Source: Phocoena phocoena (Eukaryota; Chordata; Mammalia; Artiodactyla; Phocoenidae). Taken from it: 64,000 nucleotides of DNA. The position numbers and the translations under genes were made by a program. Below the pieces are notes generated by a model. It did no database searches. It had not been told where the DNA came from and was given only the letters and a program-made list of their open reading frames with translations. Location of the stretch: positions 111,925,316 to 111,989,315 of the forward strand of contig NC_089222.1 of NCBI RefSeq assembly GCF_963924675.1, written 5' to 3'. Position 1 is the first letter of the stretch. Each line of letters begins with the position of its first letter. Shown here one piece after another: positions 34,931-45,012 of this stretch.

Positions 34931-36599
34931 TAGCTTCGGCTAGTAGAGAGAGATTTGTTCCCCTTTTTCTAGTTTTATAATCTTTAGGGAAAGACTCTTT
35001 TTGGTTCATCTTGGATCAGGGACCCATCCTAGTGACCCGAATCTGGAATTTGAAAAGAACTTGGTCCCAGCTTTTGTCAGATGCTTATGCCAATTGGAGC
35101 AGATTCCCAGCTGTGGTCAGTAGCCAGTATGACATGATGCTAAGTATTTTTTCTATAGTTACTATGTGTTTGAGGACGAGCTACCTTTCAGAAACGGATC
35201 TATAATATCCAGCACACTACCTAATGGATTTTCTCATAGCCAGTGATATTGATATTAGTTCAAGTCCTCATTGAAGATTTAACATATGTATCCTAGCTCT
35301 AACTGGAGTTCATATTTCAGCATTCTTGCTAATAATATTATATGCAAAGTAAATTTGTCCTTTTCAACGCCACTTGCATATATGTTAATTATCAACTCTC
35401 TTACTAATTTTTTTCAGTTCATCCCGTGACAACTCTTGAATATAGTTGGCATTCAAAACAAATATTTTTAACTTGACTAAAGGAATAGCAGTGATTATAG
35501 AATTAAACAGACATGAATGATGTATCACAAAAAGATTCATGCTTTGGAAATTTGTTCTGTTAGTATTTGTTTTGTAAAGGGCAACATTGAAATTCTAATG
35601 ACAAATGCACACATACTTCATACTTTACATTTCTCAAAGGACTTTTAAAAAATTATTCTATAAGGTTTCTGAAATTCCTAAAATAAAAGCTGTAGCTAAT
35701 CTTTATAATTATAAATAAATAGTTGATTTTAGAAACCACTTGAAATCATCTATCAAGTAAAACTTTTCCAGAACATCCCATACACCAAAACGACACTGCT
35801 AGAAGATGCTAGTACACCATGTAGATACGATTAGGTTATCCCAAAGAAGAGGATTAAATTTCAGAAAAAAATATAATTTTCTCTTTTCATGCATTGTTCC
35901 ATAAGAGCACAAATACCTCTGAGTAGCTTATTAACAGAAAATTATTTCAATAGGTGGATTAGACAGAGTTGGTAAGAAACTGTGAATTCAGCCCAGTTTT
36001 AAAAATTTACTAAAGCTTGCCATCTAGAGGTCTACAGGGGTATATTTTGGAAAGTATTTTCAGATACATTTTCTATAATCTAAAGTCCTGATATTTATAT
36101 GTTTAATATATTCAATCAAATGAAGACTCAAGTAAAAGGAGAACATTTCAGTTATTACTGGATCTACACAGGATATTTTAAATTTTGTACTTTTAATTTC
36201 AAATAAAAACAAGTTTGCTTCTATTTTTTACTTATACAATCATTTTGATAATTATGTTGTAAGAAACCTTTTAGGCAAGCCTGCAAATTTCTTCACACTA
36301 TATGAGAAAAGGAAAACAATACATTACAGGTTGGTAAATGTACCATAGTATATATAATGATTAACATTTTGTTGACTATTAAGGCTGTCTTCCGGTTATT
36401 TGTATTCCTGGTGAGCACTGCTGTTTGATGGATGGAAAAAGAAAGTTGTTCATGTTAAATAATTATAGGAGTAGGGAAAGCAAAATTCCCTGATAATAAA
36501 AGAAAAGGGCATCATTCTAAATCTAGGTCTAGTACTACATCATTATGTATGTGTGTATAAACAAGGTGAATTTGTCAATTTGGGGTACTTTAAGAAATA
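34931..36599. other. Unclassified AT-rich stretch
   Basis: No gene or named repeat in about 1.7 kb. The frame at 35011-35205 (+, 64 codons) shows no recognisable features. Confidence 0.4.
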
Positions 36600-37900
36600 A
36601 TTGTAATACATAGCATTGCTGCAATAGATTACACAGTGGAGGCATTTATCAAGATTGCAAGTGTGTTTTCATGAATGTTGTACAGCTGTCAGCTTATCAA
36701 TGGCTAAAACAGTGGATAATAAGCTTTAAAATATAGATTATGGGGCCATAAGAGATCCAACTTCTAATGAAAGCTTTCCAATCAACCGAGCTGAAGGTCA
36801 GGAATTTTCAATTCTCACTGTGTCGCAGGGTGCTGGTTTTAGCAGTAAGAGAGACAAGAATGTTATGGTTGCTGCCACTATTAATGCTTTACTTTGTCAG
36901 GAGGAGGTGGTAAGCATTCCATGTGATCCAGACAAATATGTTCACTTTTTAACAGCCCTGGAAAACCCTGAAAATGCTTTCTTAAATTAAAAACAAATAA
37001 TTTGATACCATACCAATATTAAATCATTGCATTATTTTTTCCATTTTAAGAGACCCTTGAGTTTAAGATGTCAAATCAACGTTTGGGGTAGGGTATCACC
37101 TCCCTAAATGTACACATTTGTATCTGCTTTTGTGACGTTAAGATGTATTCCAGTGTCAGACTTCCTAAATGGGGAAAAAGTGTTTCTAAAAACTGAGAAA
37201 TTGCTGTAATAAAAATGGCTTTATCTAGTAGAGGTAATATATATGCACCTCTGTAATTAAGTAGCTCATGTTATGATATAATTACTCAGTGTCCTTACAT
37301 TGACCTCCAGGAAAAGAGTATCTAAATATTACATTATAGTTTTAGCATTTGTCTTTTAAAATAGTACAGTTCCTGTGAAATGCACTGCATTATGATGATG
37401 AAACATCCAAGACAATGTACCAGCAAAAGGTTATGCCAGCAGCAGTGAGGTTCCTCTGCCTCATTCCAGAGAACTTTTTTATCTTGAAATCGACTTAAAA
37501 ATAGTAATAAGATTGAACAGACATCTCAATCTCTGGCCTCATCAGTGTTTGGGGGCTACATGAACTGTGGCCCCCTGGGGCAGACTGTTCATTATGCACC
37601 ATTCACAGCCCAGTAACGATAGCAAACATTTTATATTAACAGTCCCAAGATCTGATCATGAGGAAAGCTCTGGCTTGGAGTGTTGCCTGAAGGAGAGACA
37701 CTTCTTGAACTTAAAGCAACTCCACACTATGGTCCAAGCATGCCATTCATCACAGAGGAGTTCCTGTTTACCGGTAAGTTGATAAGCCTAATGCCATTTG
37801 GGATCTTCCTGACCACAGTAGCACTTCTTACCACTGTGTTTGTAATTGTGCGTGTATGCGTGCACGGGAGCATGTGAGTGTTTGTTCATCATGATGCTGT
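36600..37900. other. Repeat-free island with protein-like frames
   Basis: No transposon signature. From about 36735 to 36988 the plus strand has an open run of over 80 codons ending in TAA, without an ATG at its start and preceded by an in-frame stop. It contains CpGs ('aaccgagctg', 'gtgtcgcagg') in an otherwise CpG-poor area. A donor-like 'ttaccggtaagttg' lies at 37770-37783. I could not match any frame to a known protein, and I cannot pair the donor with a credible acceptor in the same frame. Conserved noncoding DNA or an old pseudogene are alternatives. Confidence 0.3.
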
Positions 37901-38074
37901 GCTGCTTTGTCTTCAAAGATAACACTGTAGTAGTCTTATAAATTCAAATTGTTGCCTATCAAAGCAAGGTAATTCATTTTTTTAAGAAAATAGAAACCAC
38001 TAATGTAAGTCTCATACATTTAGGTTTTCATGAGTCTCATATATTTAAATCTTTTAAAGATTTTCTCAACCTGG

Positions 38075-38280
38075 CATAATTGTTAATCTTATGGCTCTAG
38101 TATTAGACCATTTAAGTTCATATCCCAGCTTCTGCTGAGCTCTGTAACTTTGGGCAATTTACTCAAAACTTTTCTGTGATGATGCAGATAGGGATATTAA
38201 TTGTACATAACTTTTAAGATTATTGTGAGAAAGGAATGACCGAAACATAGTAAGAGGTCAATAAATATTCACTATTAGGA
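38075..38280 (+). repeat. MIR SINE
   Basis: 'ctttgggcaatttactcaaa' and 'tgatgatgcagatagggata' are the MIR core and 'gaccgaaacatagtaagagg' / 'tcaataaatattcactatta' the tail. The head ('gctctagtattagaccattt') is worn. Confidence 0.75.
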
Positions 38281-38534
38281 TGATATTTAATCATTGGTCA
38301 ATGGCCTTGAAACCTACCAGTGTAGCTTATTTCCCTGGGTCAACAAAATTCTTGATTACTCTTTCTCACAGGAGCCTCTTAGGTAAAAATCAACACCTGG
38401 ATTTTACAAGAAGTTATTAAGTGTAAGAGGCAAGCTGAGTTTAGATTTGATAGTATTCCATAGTAATTTAAAAACTGCATGATTTTCTAAAGAACTAAAC
38501 ATACACTCCTGGATAAAGAACAACTCTTGAAGAA

Positions 38535-38712
38535 TAGGCAGTGTGGTGGTATAACAATGGGCGTTCGCATCATATCTAAGTTACAGTTACAGGTCTGTCA
38601 CTTGGTCAACATCTGTAGGTCTCACACCCTTTATCTCGTAACTTAGAATAACATTATTGCCTTAATTGCAGTTTGTTGTGAGGCTTAGCTGATAAATAAC
38701 TAAATCTTTTAA
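38535..38712 (+). repeat. MIR SINE
   Basis: Head 'ggcagtgtggtggtataaca', then 'cttggtcaacatctgtaggt' and 'gcagtttgttgtgaggctta'. Lacks the tail. Confidence 0.6.
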
Positions 38713-39104
38713 GTAAGAGCTAATTATTTTTCTTTTTAATAGGGAGAAAGGGCAGCATGGCAGGAGTTGGCTTGATTGGGAATATTACTCTAACTTTTAC
38801 TTAACTCTGATTCTGTTTTTCTCCCTCTATGTCTGTAGAATCTGTTCCCTGTTGCCCTCCTTACTTACCTTTTTCTTTCACTAAATTCTCCACTTTCTCC
38901 ATGCTTATGTTGCCTCTTCCCTTCCCGTCTTCTCCTGCTGTTATTTTTCACTACACCCCAAGTAGCATTTTGATGAAAATGTTTTTCTAAGTTTGCAAAA
39001 AGAGATTCATGTTTAAAATTGCTTATGAAGTAGAGTATAACATGGCTAGCATATATTGCTTTGAATAAAGGGAAATGAATATATATAGAGAAATATATAT
39101 ATTT
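38713..39104. other. Unclassified stretch
   Basis: Nothing recognised. A minus-strand frame at 38865-39164 (99 codons) spans this boundary and part of the hAT-like repeat, which argues against it being a gene. Confidence 0.4.
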
Positions 39105-39425
39105 CTGTAAAGGGTCAGATAGTAAATATTTTAGATTTTGTAGGCCATGTGGTTTCTGTTGCAATTATTCAACTCAGCTTTCTAGTGTGAAATCAGCCAT
39201 AGACAATATATAAACAAATGAGCATGGCTATGTTCCAATACCACTTTACTTATAGACATTGAAATTTGAATTTTATATAATTTTCACATATGGTGAAATA
39301 GAATTCTTTTAATTTTTCCCAGCTGTTTAAAAATGTAGAAATCATACTTAGACAATGGATTGTATAAAAACAAGGTGATAGAGCAGATTTGGTCCACAGC
39401 TTATAGTTTATAGACCCTTGGTATA
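39105..39425. mobile_element. Nonautonomous hAT-type MER element (name uncertain)
   Basis: 'ctgtaaagggtcagatagta', 'aaatattttagattttgtag', 'gtgaaatcagccatagacaa', 'gcatggctatgttccaatac' and the end 'gcagatttggtccacagctt' are the characteristic blocks of a very common mammalian DNA transposon. In its consensus these flank 'cagatttggcccgcgggcc...gccgacccctg'. A roughly 90-bp extra AT-rich piece (about 39265-39355) sits within it. The terminal repeats are too worn to place exactly. Confidence 0.65.
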
Positions 39426-39479
39426 AGCTATGGGATTTATGCTGAGGTTAAGGAGTTATATATTCAAACCCCCAGCTAA

Positions 39480-39900
39480 TTAAAAATAGATTAGAAGAGA
39501 CTAAATATCAGATTGAGTGGGAGCAGTTTATAGAAGACTTGGAATAACAAGAAGAGACATTTAGATAAACGATGTTGCCAATAGATTGCTTTATTTATTC
39601 TTAAGCAGGAGAATTAAGTGATACAAACCATGTTTGAGGAAGATTCATCTGGAAGTGCTGTGCAGTGTGGACAGCAAAAGGAAACATGAGTTAAAGTGAA
39701 TCCAGGTGTCAGCTAAGGAGGTTGTTGACTTGGTGGGTGGCTTTGAGAATTGTGAAGATGAAAAAGGAAGAAGCAACAAAACTTGGTGAACATTTGGATT
39801 TAAGGGTAAAATGGAGGAGATGGCTAAACAAGATGGCAATTTTATTAAAGTCAGGAACTGGGATAAAACAAGGAAGTAAAAATGGTACAGAGAAGTCATA
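39480..39900 (-). repeat. LINE L2 fragment, reverse orientation
   Basis: Purine-rich plus strand with 'gtgcagtgtggacagcaaaa', 'gtgaatccaggtgtcagcta' and 'gcaattttattaaagtcagg', similar in order to the reversed L2 ORF2 3' region seen at 59.7-60.5 kb. Much diverged, and the edges are approximate. Confidence 0.4.
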
Positions 39901-41534
39901 ATTTGAATTACATATCTTTTCGAGATTAAAGACTGAATACAATAGGACTTCTAGCTTTTCCAGAGAGATTCACAAGAGAAAACCTTCTGAGGAATTTTCT
40001 TCTTTTTTTGGATAGTTTAATCTGTTGTTATTTTAGTTTTTATGTTGTAATCCACTAAATCATTAAGTGTGCTAATGAGTGTGAACTAAGCAAGACCATT
40101 AAATGGCCTGCACGTGAGTGAGCAAAGTAAGAAAAGTTTCTCATAAAAATCCCACAGGCAACAACTGAAGTCATTGTAGTTTAATAAAGCATAGGGTATG
40201 GAAACACATTTGTTTTTCTTTGTTCTGTTAGTATGTAATGGACGAAAAATGGCTTTGTTCAGATCCCATTTTCTGGACATTTTTACAACATAACATTCAA
40301 GGATATGCATTCCAAGTAAAAATAATATTTATCAGTACCCTGAATCACTGAGAATTAAATAACTCAACATTTTTGATAGAAAACTCAATTTTCAAACTGT
40401 CATATCTCGTTCCTTTCCAGGGACATGCTACCCAACTCATGGCTCCCTTTTGTGGACTTCTTATCCATCAACTGGGAGAACTGTTGTGCCTCTAAGAAGA
40501 AAGCATAGAATAGCACCTTAGGGCTCTGAAGTTCTAACTTCTTGTATTTCCCAATAAAAACTGTTCCTTTAAATAAAGTATTCCTTTTTAAAATTGAGAA
40601 ACAGAAGACATCTTCTCTGTTTCAGAATAACAAAATGATATCTATCTATACATAAGCCATTAGTATGCAATACTATTATGCCATATCCATGTGTCTTTGG
40701 AATTGTAGTCTGTAGCTAGCACAGCAAAAAGCCTTCTATCACATGCAGGTAAGGTTGGTAGTAGATCAATTAATTGAAAAAGTTGGTTACAGTGAGGAAT
40801 CACAAAATAATGTTATACGCATGCATTAAAGGTTTTCTATTAACCTAAAACCTACAAATAATGTTCATTAACTATTTTTTAAATATAAGACCAAAGTTAT
40901 TTTTTGCTTTTTTTTCCCTAAAGGATGGGCCCAATGATTACAGTTCATCTTTCCACATAAATCATACACATAATAGATCTTGTATGAAAGTCAGTTTTGT
41001 TTTCTTTTGTAAGTGGACCAAGAACTTAAAGACCATTGCAAAGTAATCTAACCTAGGTAGAGAAGCCTTTAAGACGTTTAAGGTTTTTTCCCTTTAATTG
41101 TTTAAAGTTGTGTCCCCTAAACTAATTCAGCCCTGTTGGTAACCTATTTTTATTGAGTCTTAACAAAGCATTCAACTTAGAAACAGCATCAAAGAAACAC
41201 TTTCACAACTGTATTTAATCAGCTTAAGCAATATTTAATTGAATTGCATAATTACGATCACGAGCATAACTTATATAAACAAGTTTGGGAGCAAATCCAA
41301 ACTGTAGGCTTGATGAAAACAAAAACAAAAACATGAAAACCTTCTACTAGTGGAAGTAAAAGTATTAGAGAGTATAAGATCCTGTTTTTGAGCATTCAGT
41401 ATGCTATGGACATTGGCTATGATATAGGGCAAATAAAGAATGTTGGTTAATATAGTGAGATATTTAAGTGTAGTTGTATGGCATATATATTGGATTTTAA
41501 AAGTTGCTCTATTAATTTTCTTTAACAAATTTTG
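39901..41534. other. Unclassified AT-rich stretch
   Basis: No gene. 'gtatttcccaataaaaactg' near 40546 might be a worn LTR polyadenylation region, but the upstream sequence gives no support. Short frames only. Confidence 0.35.
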
Positions 41535-41690
41535 AAGTATCTAGAAAGCGCTTCTAGGTTTTTGGCTCTTGAGAGAAAGGGATGGATCTTATTCATGATT
41601 GGATGACCAGTGCCTACCACAGTGCCTGATGTATAATAAGCATTCAATTATTATTTGAATGGGTAAATGAGTGGATGATTGAATGAATAC
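41535..41690 (+). repeat. LINE L2, extreme 3' end
   Basis: 'cttgagagaaagggatggat' corresponds to L2 'cttgagggcagggactgt'. 'accagtgcctaccacagtgc' and 'ctgatgtataataagcattc' follow, then '(t)gaatgggtaaatgagtgga' with the terminal TGAA-rich tail. Confidence 0.7.
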
Positions 41691-42599
41691 CTACTCCAAA
41701 GGGGAAAAGGATAATACACTGACTTCCATATGGTTTCATAAGACATGAATCTGGATTACTAAATTAATTCCACCATGAAAATATACTAACTTTCATATTA
41801 CTATGGGAAATGTTTTCTTTGCATATTTATGTGATATAGAAAGAAGGTTCACCCTCAGTATGAATTTATTGTGTCTTAAACTAGCTCAGCTAACAAGATT
41901 CTACAATTTGTAATTTCACTTCCACTCTCAACAGAATTGAAATAATTTAAAGATTAAGAGTGATAATCTAAACATCTAATTACAAACTGAATCAGGCAGA
42001 TTCTCTGGGTAGCTGGTCATCTATTTTCATTTCCTCACTTTTTACACTCCTGTCCTCACAACCTATACACAATTTCTAAAATGCAAAACATTCAGGCTAC
42101 CTGCAGGCTAAATTACCTCTAGGTAGTCTGATTCTCCTCCTACTGTATTGTATAAGTACATCCACTTTCCCTCATAAAAATAGTTAACTACTGATTCCAA
42201 AATAGCATTCGGGCTTCTTATTTCTGCATCAGGACTGATTTCTTACTGTAGTTTAATTGTATAGTTGGTGTAAATTTTCTAACTCTCAGAAATGTTAATA
42301 ATGGTAGGCTTTAAAAAAATATTGTATTATTAAGTCCTAAGTACAAAAACTTCATCTGATGCACTCCTAAAATGATGTCACTATGTGCAAATCACAGTAA
42401 TATATTGAAATTGCTTTGAATAAACACTTTCCTTTCATTCCTCATAACGCTATTGATATATCATATTACTTTTTATAGACTCGGTTCTGCGTTATGATGT
42501 TTTAGATGTAAGTATACCCAGCATGGGAAGAAAAATGCCTTCTGATAAAATGACTTCCATTCTGTCTCCAAATAATTTTTGATGGTATCCAGTGAACAC
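41691..42599. other. Unclassified AT-rich stretch
   Basis: Nothing recognised in about 0.9 kb beyond low-complexity AT runs. Confidence 0.4.
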
Positions 42600-43055
42600 A
42601 GAAATCACAACTCTAATAACTCTTTCTCAGTTTTTCTTGATCTTTCTCCTTTCTTTTTGACTGTTTTGTTCTCCATGGAATCCTCTGACAATAAGCTCTC
42701 CTAGCTCTCTTTCTAATTTTTCTCAATTTTCTGTATTCTCATGTTCTTTCTGTTCCCCAAATAGTTGTCCTTCAGGCTTTCTTTGTTAGCACACTCCTCA
42801 TCTTTTTTTTATATACAGTTACCACTATGTGGACAGCTCTCAAATATTTTTCTATGGTCCTGCCTACCTTTTTAATTCTAGTCCTGTATATGCAAAAATT
42901 GGCCAGAACCTTCACTTAGCTCTTTAATTGTCATCAAAACTAAAATCATCATAATTCTCTTCTTCTCAAATAACTTAAATTACCTCCTTATTCAGGGACT
43001 CCACGCTTCTGACCTCTTTCTACCCAGTCACTGAAACTTAAATTCTAGAGATCTA
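42600..43055 (+). repeat. LINE L2, reverse-transcriptase region
   Basis: The segment follows the L2 ORF2 coding order: 'ctcctagctctctttctaat', 'tgtggacagctctcaaatat' (L2 'tgacgactcccaaatttat', just after the YADD motif position) and 'ccagaaccttcacttagctc'. 'ctttaattgtcatcaaaact' and 'aaaatcatcataattctctt' then match L2 'ctaataggcatctcaaactt...aaaactgaactcttgatctt'. Heavily broken; no frame survives. Confidence 0.6.
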
Positions 43056-43084
43056 AATAGATTCTGGTACCAATTCCAATGGGT

Positions 43085-43790
43085 GTGTGTGGGGTCGGGG
43101 GGATGTGGTTCCCGCACAGCACCAAGTATTCTCCAGACACTGGCTGGGTGTCCTACAATTCAACTCAATTCTGATACTCTCTACCCATATAGCATCAGAT
43201 CCCACAGAGTGAGGGTTCAGTCCCTCAAGACTCTACCCCTTCTCTCCCCACTTCAGATGCCAGTTGAAAGCCCAGGTGCTTCTGACTCTATTGATTAGAG
43301 GTTCTCATGACCTCCTCCTTGGGTTCTACTAATTTGCTAGAGCAGTCACAGAACTCAGAGAAACATTTTAATTACTAAATTACCAGTTAATTCTAAAAAA
43401 GATATAACTCAGCAACAGCCAGGTGAAAGAGATGTGTAGGACAGGGTATGGGGAAAGGGCATGGAGCCTCCATACTCTCTGACAGTGCCACTCTCCCTGA
43501 TCTCCGTGTGTTCACCAACCCAGAATCTCTCTGGCCCTCCTTTTGGTTTTTTATGGAGGCTTCATTACATAGGGATAATTGATTATATCACTGGCTATTG
43601 GTGCTTGAATTCAGTCTCCAGCCTTCTCCTGTTCCCAGAGGTCTGGGGGGGTGAGGGGTAGGGGGTGTGGGGAGGGGTGTGTGGGACTGAAAATCCCAAG
43701 CCTCAAGTTACATGGTTGGTTCTCCTGTCAACCTACCCCCATCCCTAGGTGGGGTCCAAAAGTCACCTCATTAGCATAAAAAAAGATACC
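43085..43790. repeat. Ancient mammalian interspersed repeat, unnamed
   Basis: Blocks I recognise as a recurring old repeat: 'cagtcacagaactcagagaa', 'ggtatggggaaagggcatgg', 'gttttttatggaggcttcat', 'tacatagggataattgatta', 'cactggctattggtgcttga', 'aagcctcaagttacatggtt', 'ccaaaagtcacctcattagc'. I cannot assign its class from memory. It contains a G-rich tract at 43645-43677, described as a finding. Confidence 0.55.
43645..43677 (+). other. G-quadruplex-forming motif
   Basis: Five guanine runs of 7, 4, 5, 4 and 4 bases at 43645-43651, 43655-43658, 43661-43665, 43669-43672 and 43674-43677. The loops are TGA, TA, TGT and A. This satisfies the usual four-run, short-loop rule with runs of four or more, which predicts a very stable parallel quadruplex on the plus strand. 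Confidence 0.85.
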
Positions 43791-44159
43791 TTTTCCACTC
43801 TCCTCACTTAGGAAATTCCAAGCATTTTAGGAGCCAAAAATGGGGATGAAGACCAAATATATATTTCTTATTATAAATCACATATCACAGCTTCTCATTT
43901 TCCCTCATTCTCTATATTCTAGAATGAACATTTTTTTAGTGACTAATGTTCCAGGTACCATATAAGATCCTAGAGAATTAAATATTCTTGATTCCAGATG
44001 TTCCTGATCTTGAGAGTGTCTTAACTTACTAATGCAAAATGAAAGATGTTATGGAAGAAGAATTAAGAAGATAGGGGAAGGGATAAGCAGTCAGTTTAAA
44101 TATCGTATTGCACTTTGGAGAAAGAGTGGGATTTTGGCAGACAAAGAAAGGATAAATCA

Positions 44160-44455
44160 GATCTTGTGTTTCCATTATCCGGACGTTCATTTGTGCCATT
44201 CTTTCTGCCCATAATTCTCTTCTCCTTTAGCTCTACTTGTCAAAACCCCACTCAACTGTAGGACCTATGGTTGACTTTCTTGTTCAATATTTGTTTTTCA
44301 ATTGATTGCAAAGGTGTGTGTTTAGTGTGTGTGTCAGTTGTAAGCTCTATCTTGTCTTATTAACTCTAATATTTCTTGCTAGTACTAGCATTATATATTC
44401 GGCACATAGTAGGTGCCCAAAATATATTGCTAAATCAATGATTAACTGTATGAGA
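44160..44455 (+). repeat. LINE L2, 3' end
   Basis: 'cattctttctgcccataatt' and 'gtcaaaaccccactcaactg' are L2 coding-end blocks. 'gtaagctctatcttgtctta' and 'tattcggcacatagtaggtg' with 'cccaaaatatattgctaaat' form the tail (normally 'ggcacatagtaggtgctcaataaat'). Confidence 0.65.
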
Positions 44456-44877
44456 GAATGAGCTATGTAAGAAAACAAAAATGCAGTTCACACACTGAAT
44501 TTCAAATTGTCCAGTCTTCTTCTGCCGTTTTCACGTATGAAATTGGGAACTGATATTGGGATCTTAATTGCGAAGTGTAGTGTAAGTACTCTGGGGCCTT
44601 GCAGTCAGAAATAATCAGTCTTTTTACATGTGGAAATATTCACAACAAATGTTATGACCTACTATTCTAGTATCTTTTCAGTTATGAAGAAGCTGAAGTT
44701 TAATCACAAATGGAAATTCAATTATAGTGAATAATAGTTATCTGGATCTTCAGTTTCTTTTAATCTTCTGTTTCACTTTTTTCAAACTGTAACTAACACT
44801 TGCTCATAGTCTGAATTAAGGAAAAGCTGATTTTTACTGAAAATCAACTGAAATATTGCACGCCTATAGGAATAAAA

Positions 44878-45012
44878 ATAATATTTAATACTTATTGAGT
44901 GCTTGCAAAGTCCTAGCCACTTTACATATGTTACTTCACTTAATCTATATAACCACCCACTGAATTATTCATCCAATTTTATGGATGGAACTAAGGATCA
45001 GAGTGATAAGGA
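44878..45012 (-). repeat. MIR SINE fragment, reverse
   Basis: 'atttaatacttattgagtgc' then 'cactttacatatgttacttc', 'acttaatctatataaccacc' and 'ttttatggatggaactaagg' are the reversed MIR core and tail (consensus 'tttattgagtgctta...ctttacatatattatctcatttaatcctcaca...'). Confidence 0.75.

Noticed and set aside
37567..37877. Possible coding exon ending at the donor-like site 37774
   Set aside because: In the frame that looks most protein-like, an in-frame TGA (near 37639) follows the only plausible acceptor upstream, so no complete exon can be drawn. Kept only as a low-confidence finding.
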